From Leptodactylus fallax (Eukaryota > Chordata > Amphibia > Anura > Leptodactylidae), in contig CAMRHE010001091.1 in NCBI GenBank assembly GCA_947044405.1, forward strand, positions 105,001 through 169,000: a DNA stretch of 64,000 bases. The letters are read 5' to 3'. Both the position numbers and the translations under genes were made by a program. This document shows positions 36,047-64,000 of this stretch, in pieces. How positions within the stretch are numbered: the stretch's first letter is position 1; every line of letters starts with the position of its first letter. The notes beneath the pieces are model-generated. The model was not told the DNA's origin. It worked only from the letters and a program-made list of their open reading frames with translations, and searched no databases.

Positions 36047-37277
36047 TTTGTAAATCACAGAAAATGGCAGGAAAACACAAGATAAAAAAAAAATCTGACA
36101 ACCTGACAAAAACTAATGCAAGAGGGGGGTGGAGACACATAACAGACACAAACCGAAGCCTCCCCTATCAGAGGGTCCCTCCAGATTCAGGACCTCCCCA
36201 CCCACCTCCTATTGTCTACTGGATGCCTCCCAGTCACTACACGGATCTCCCCCATTAGTCGCTGACTACTGTCCCATCATACTGCCAGTGCTGCTCCTGT
36301 CTACGCTGACCCCCGAACCCCCCGGCCTCACACATTGCCATATTATACATGAAGAACAGGGACATATACTGGACCTCGCACACCCACAAGAACGTCAGGA
36401 CATGCACTCCTCACACCAGGACACGTACCTATCACCCCCTCCTAATACACAGACGAGACACGGAGCTCTCACGCTCGTATAGACGGAGTACATCAGATAT
36501 GGAGGAATAGTCGGCGGGTGGGGGGTGAGTGAAGGGGGTTTATTACACAAATCAGACTTCGATAGGAGAGATGCTCTGCAGGTCTCTCTGGAAGTCTCGG
36601 GGTTAACAGGGACCTATTAATGCCCCTAAAACCCTGCGGCTGTCCACCAGACACATAGTGACCACAGTACTGGTGCCCTCCGAAATCCCCGCATTAACCC
36701 CACGTTGTTCCTAGTGTGCTGATACGCCTTTGGAAGCATAGAGGTTAATAGGAAGAGAGTTTTATTGCAGCCCCCCCTGTAAATCTCTCCGCCTTCCCTC
36801 CCCGAGTCTCGCTTTGCGCTCCTTCAGTCCTAGAATTGCCAGCAGTGAAGGGGTTAGCGTTGGCCCTGCTCGCTCTGCCCACTCGTCCCCTCGCTCTCTG
36901 TTACAATCTTCTCTCCCCCCTCCGATATAACATTAAAAGGAAATCATAAAAAGGAACAAAAAAACAAAACAAAAAGAAACCAAAAACTCTTCTCCTATTT
37001 ATAGTTATATATAATATATATATATATTTATAATTTTACAGAAAAGGGAGAGAATGAGCTGAAAAGAACCAAAGTGGAGTCTGGAACAGAAGGCTGGAGG
37101 CGGCTCACAGCGGACGTTGCGTTTCTTGAATCCTGGGGTGCTTGTTGCTGTTTTTGTTTTTTTGGGGGGTTCATTTTGTTTTGTTTTTATGTTGTTTTTT
37201 TCTTGTTTTTTCGTTGTTGGGGGAGGGGGATTCAGAGGGTGGAGGGGTCCAGGTCTGGGAGATGCGGCTCTGGGAAG
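36031..37277 (-). other. ATP1A3: Probable ATP1A3 3' UTR
   Basis: It runs from the ATP1A3 stop codon down to the last of several AATAAA signals on the - strand (36761-36766, 36539-36544, 36041-36046 and 36031-36036). Extent is inferred; which signal is used cannot be told. A long A/T-rich tract lies at 36935-37040. Confidence 0.45.
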
Positions 37278-61866
<24,589 letters not shown>

Positions 61867-61944
61867 CTGCAAAAGAGGAAGACGAGCGATCAAAAGATAT
61901 CAAATAACTCAAGAATGGAAACTTATCAGGAATCTTAAAAAGAA

Positions 61945-61978
61945 TGATTGATAGATAGATATGAGATAGATAGATATG

Positions 61979-62011
<33 letters not shown>

Positions 62012-62142
62012 TGAGATAGTAGATAGATAGATAGATAGATAGATATGAGATAGATAGATAGATATGAGATAGATAGATAGATAGATAGATATGAGATAGA
62101 TAGATATGAGATAGATAGATAGATAGATATGAGATAGATATG

Positions 62143-62175
<33 letters not shown>

Positions 62176-62260
62176 TGAGATAGATAGATATGAGATAGAT
62201 AGATAGATATGAGATAGATAGATATGAGATAGATAGATAGATATGAGATAGATAGATATG

Positions 62261-62291
<31 letters not shown>

Positions 62292-62581
62292 GATAGATAG
62301 ATAGATATGAGATAGATAGATATGAGATAGATAGATATGAGATAGATAGATAGATATGAGATAGATAGAGATAGATAGATAGATAGATAGATATGAGATA
62401 GATAGATATGAGATAGATAGATATGAGATAGATAGATAGATATGAGATAGATAGATAGAGATAGATAGATAGATAGATAGATATGAGATAGATAGATATG
62501 AGATAGATAGATAGATAGATATGAGCTAGATAGATAGATAGATAGATATGTAGATAGATAGATATGAGATAGATAGATATG

Positions 62582-62634
<53 letters not shown>

Positions 62635-62980
62635 TGAGCTAGATAGATAGATAGATATGAGATAGATGGATAGATAGATAGATATGAGATAGATAGATAG
62701 ATAGATATGAGATAGATAGATATGAGATAGTAGATAGATAGATAGATAGATAGATATGAGATAGATAGATATGAGATAGATAGATAGATATGAGATAGAT
62801 AGATAGATATGAGATAGATAGAGAAGATAGATAGATATGAGATAGATAGATATGAGATAGATAGATAGATAGATATGAGATAGATAGAATGAGATAGTAG
62901 ATAGATAGATAGATAGATATGAGATAGATAGATAGATAGATAGATAGATAGGAGATAGATAGATATGGGATAGATATGAG

Positions 62981-63022
<42 letters not shown>

Positions 63023-63364
63023 TGAGATAGATATGAGATAGATAGATAGATATGAGATAGATAGATATGAGATAGATAGATATGAGCTAGATAGATAGAT
63101 AGATAGATAGATATGAGCTAGATAGATAGATAGATAGATATGAGATAGATGGATAGATAGATAGATATGAGATAGATAGATAGATATGAGATAGATAGAT
63201 ATGAGATAGTAGATAGATAGATATGAGATAGATAGATAGATAGTAGATAGATAGTAGATAGATAGATAGATATGAGATAGATAGAGATAGATAGATAGAT
63301 AGATAGATTGAGATAGATAGATAGATAGATAGATATGAGATAGATAGATTGAGATAGATATGAG

Positions 63365-63402
<38 letters not shown>

Positions 63403-63506
63403 TGAGATAGATAGATAGATAGATAGGAGATAGATAGATATGAGATAGATAGATATGAGATAGATATGAGATAGATAGATAGATATTAGATAGATAGATA
63501 GATATG

Positions 63507-63541
<35 letters not shown>

Positions 63542-63582
63542 GTAGTAGATATGGGATAGATAGGATAGATAGATAGATAGAT

Positions 63583-63622
<40 letters not shown>

Positions 63623-63641
63623 TGAGATAGATATGAGATAT
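61945..63641. repeat. GATA microsatellite, 1.7 kb (ATP1A3 intron 1)
   Basis: Almost pure (GATA)n broken by GATATGAGATA every few units. It resembles the Bkm-type GATA repeats of vertebrates. Its right end abuts a truncated LINE. Confidence 0.98.
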
Positions 63642-64000
63642 CCCTGGTTGATATACTGCTCCCCCAGCAGGCCACTCCAAAGAAGATGGCTGATGCAACT
63701 ACCGAGTTGAAGAAAGTCCTAAGAAGTGCCCCCCGGATTCCAAAGGCTCTCAGCTTCCTAAGCAGGTAGAGCCTGCTGTGGCCCTTCCTGTACAGGGCCT
63801 CCATATGATCTGCCCAGTCCAGCTTATTATTAAGGAGCAAACCCAGGTACTTATAGGTGTTCACAATCTCGATGCCCGTCCCCAGGATGTCCACTGGTTT
63901 AGGAGGGCTTCTGCCTTTATGGAAGTCCACCACCATCTCCTTGGTCTTCCCCGCGTTAATCTTCAGGTGGTTCCGCTTTCCCCAGTCCACAAAATCCCGG
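63640..64000 (-). mobile_element. LINE fragment (L2/CR1-like), cut by the GATA array and the window edge
   Basis: On the - strand it encodes HLKINAGKTKEMVVDFHKGR, TYKYLGLLLNNKLDWADHME and FFGVACWGSS, the same reverse-transcriptase C-terminal region as the copy at 20880-21730, with few differences. The sequence stops at CAACCAGGGATATC, where the GATA array begins, so the 3' half is missing. Confidence 0.9.

Overview
The window looks like nuclear DNA from a vertebrate, most likely a frog or toad. It has spliced genes with GT-AG introns, no bacterial gene organisation, Tc1-type transposons, an L2/CR1-like LINE, and a great density of tandem repeats; I recall some of these repeats (for example the 35-bp unit at 24480-26331) as common in anuran DNA. 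The species cannot be fixed from the sequence alone.

Three protein genes are recognised. (1) A cornifelin/PLAC8-family gene on the + strand, four coding exons at 12771-14403. (2) RABAC1 (prenylated Rab acceptor, PRA1 family) on the + strand, five coding exons at 24165-32375, with a probable CpG-rich promoter and non-coding first exon near 18000-18317. (3) ATP1A3 (Na+/K+-ATPase alpha-3 catalytic subunit) on the - strand, 22 coding exons from 61866 down to 37278; only the tiny first coding exon lies outside the window. All ATP1A3 exons have intact frame, length and splice sites, so the gene is judged functional. RABAC1 and ATP1A3 meet tail to tail. From memory the human orthologues of all three lie at 19q13.2, so the block appears to be conserved linkage.

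More than half of the 64 kb is tandem repeat: about 18 arrays with unrelated units of 21 to 74 bp plus a 1.7-kb GATA array, nearly all in introns or just outside genes. Mobile elements are two decayed Tc1/mariner elements (3765-6106, itself carrying an internal minisatellite, and 46566-48146), two fragments of one LINE family (20880-21730 + and 63640-64000 -), a probable solo LTR with 5-bp target duplication (51093-51963), and small inverted-repeat elements.

The most unusual item is intron 18 of ATP1A3 (40640-42197). Nearly all of it is a 27/30-bp minisatellite whose unit is a copy of the exon 18/intron 18 junction, so the authentic 5' splice site is followed by about 34 further copies of a GTGAGT donor, in the same phase and in an open reading frame for the first ~330 nt. 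Other points: a shared TAGGGGG(C/A)GCT core, resembling the CTCF motif, in several otherwise unrelated arrays, higher-order repeat structure in several arrays, and G/C-run scars that look like assembly errors.
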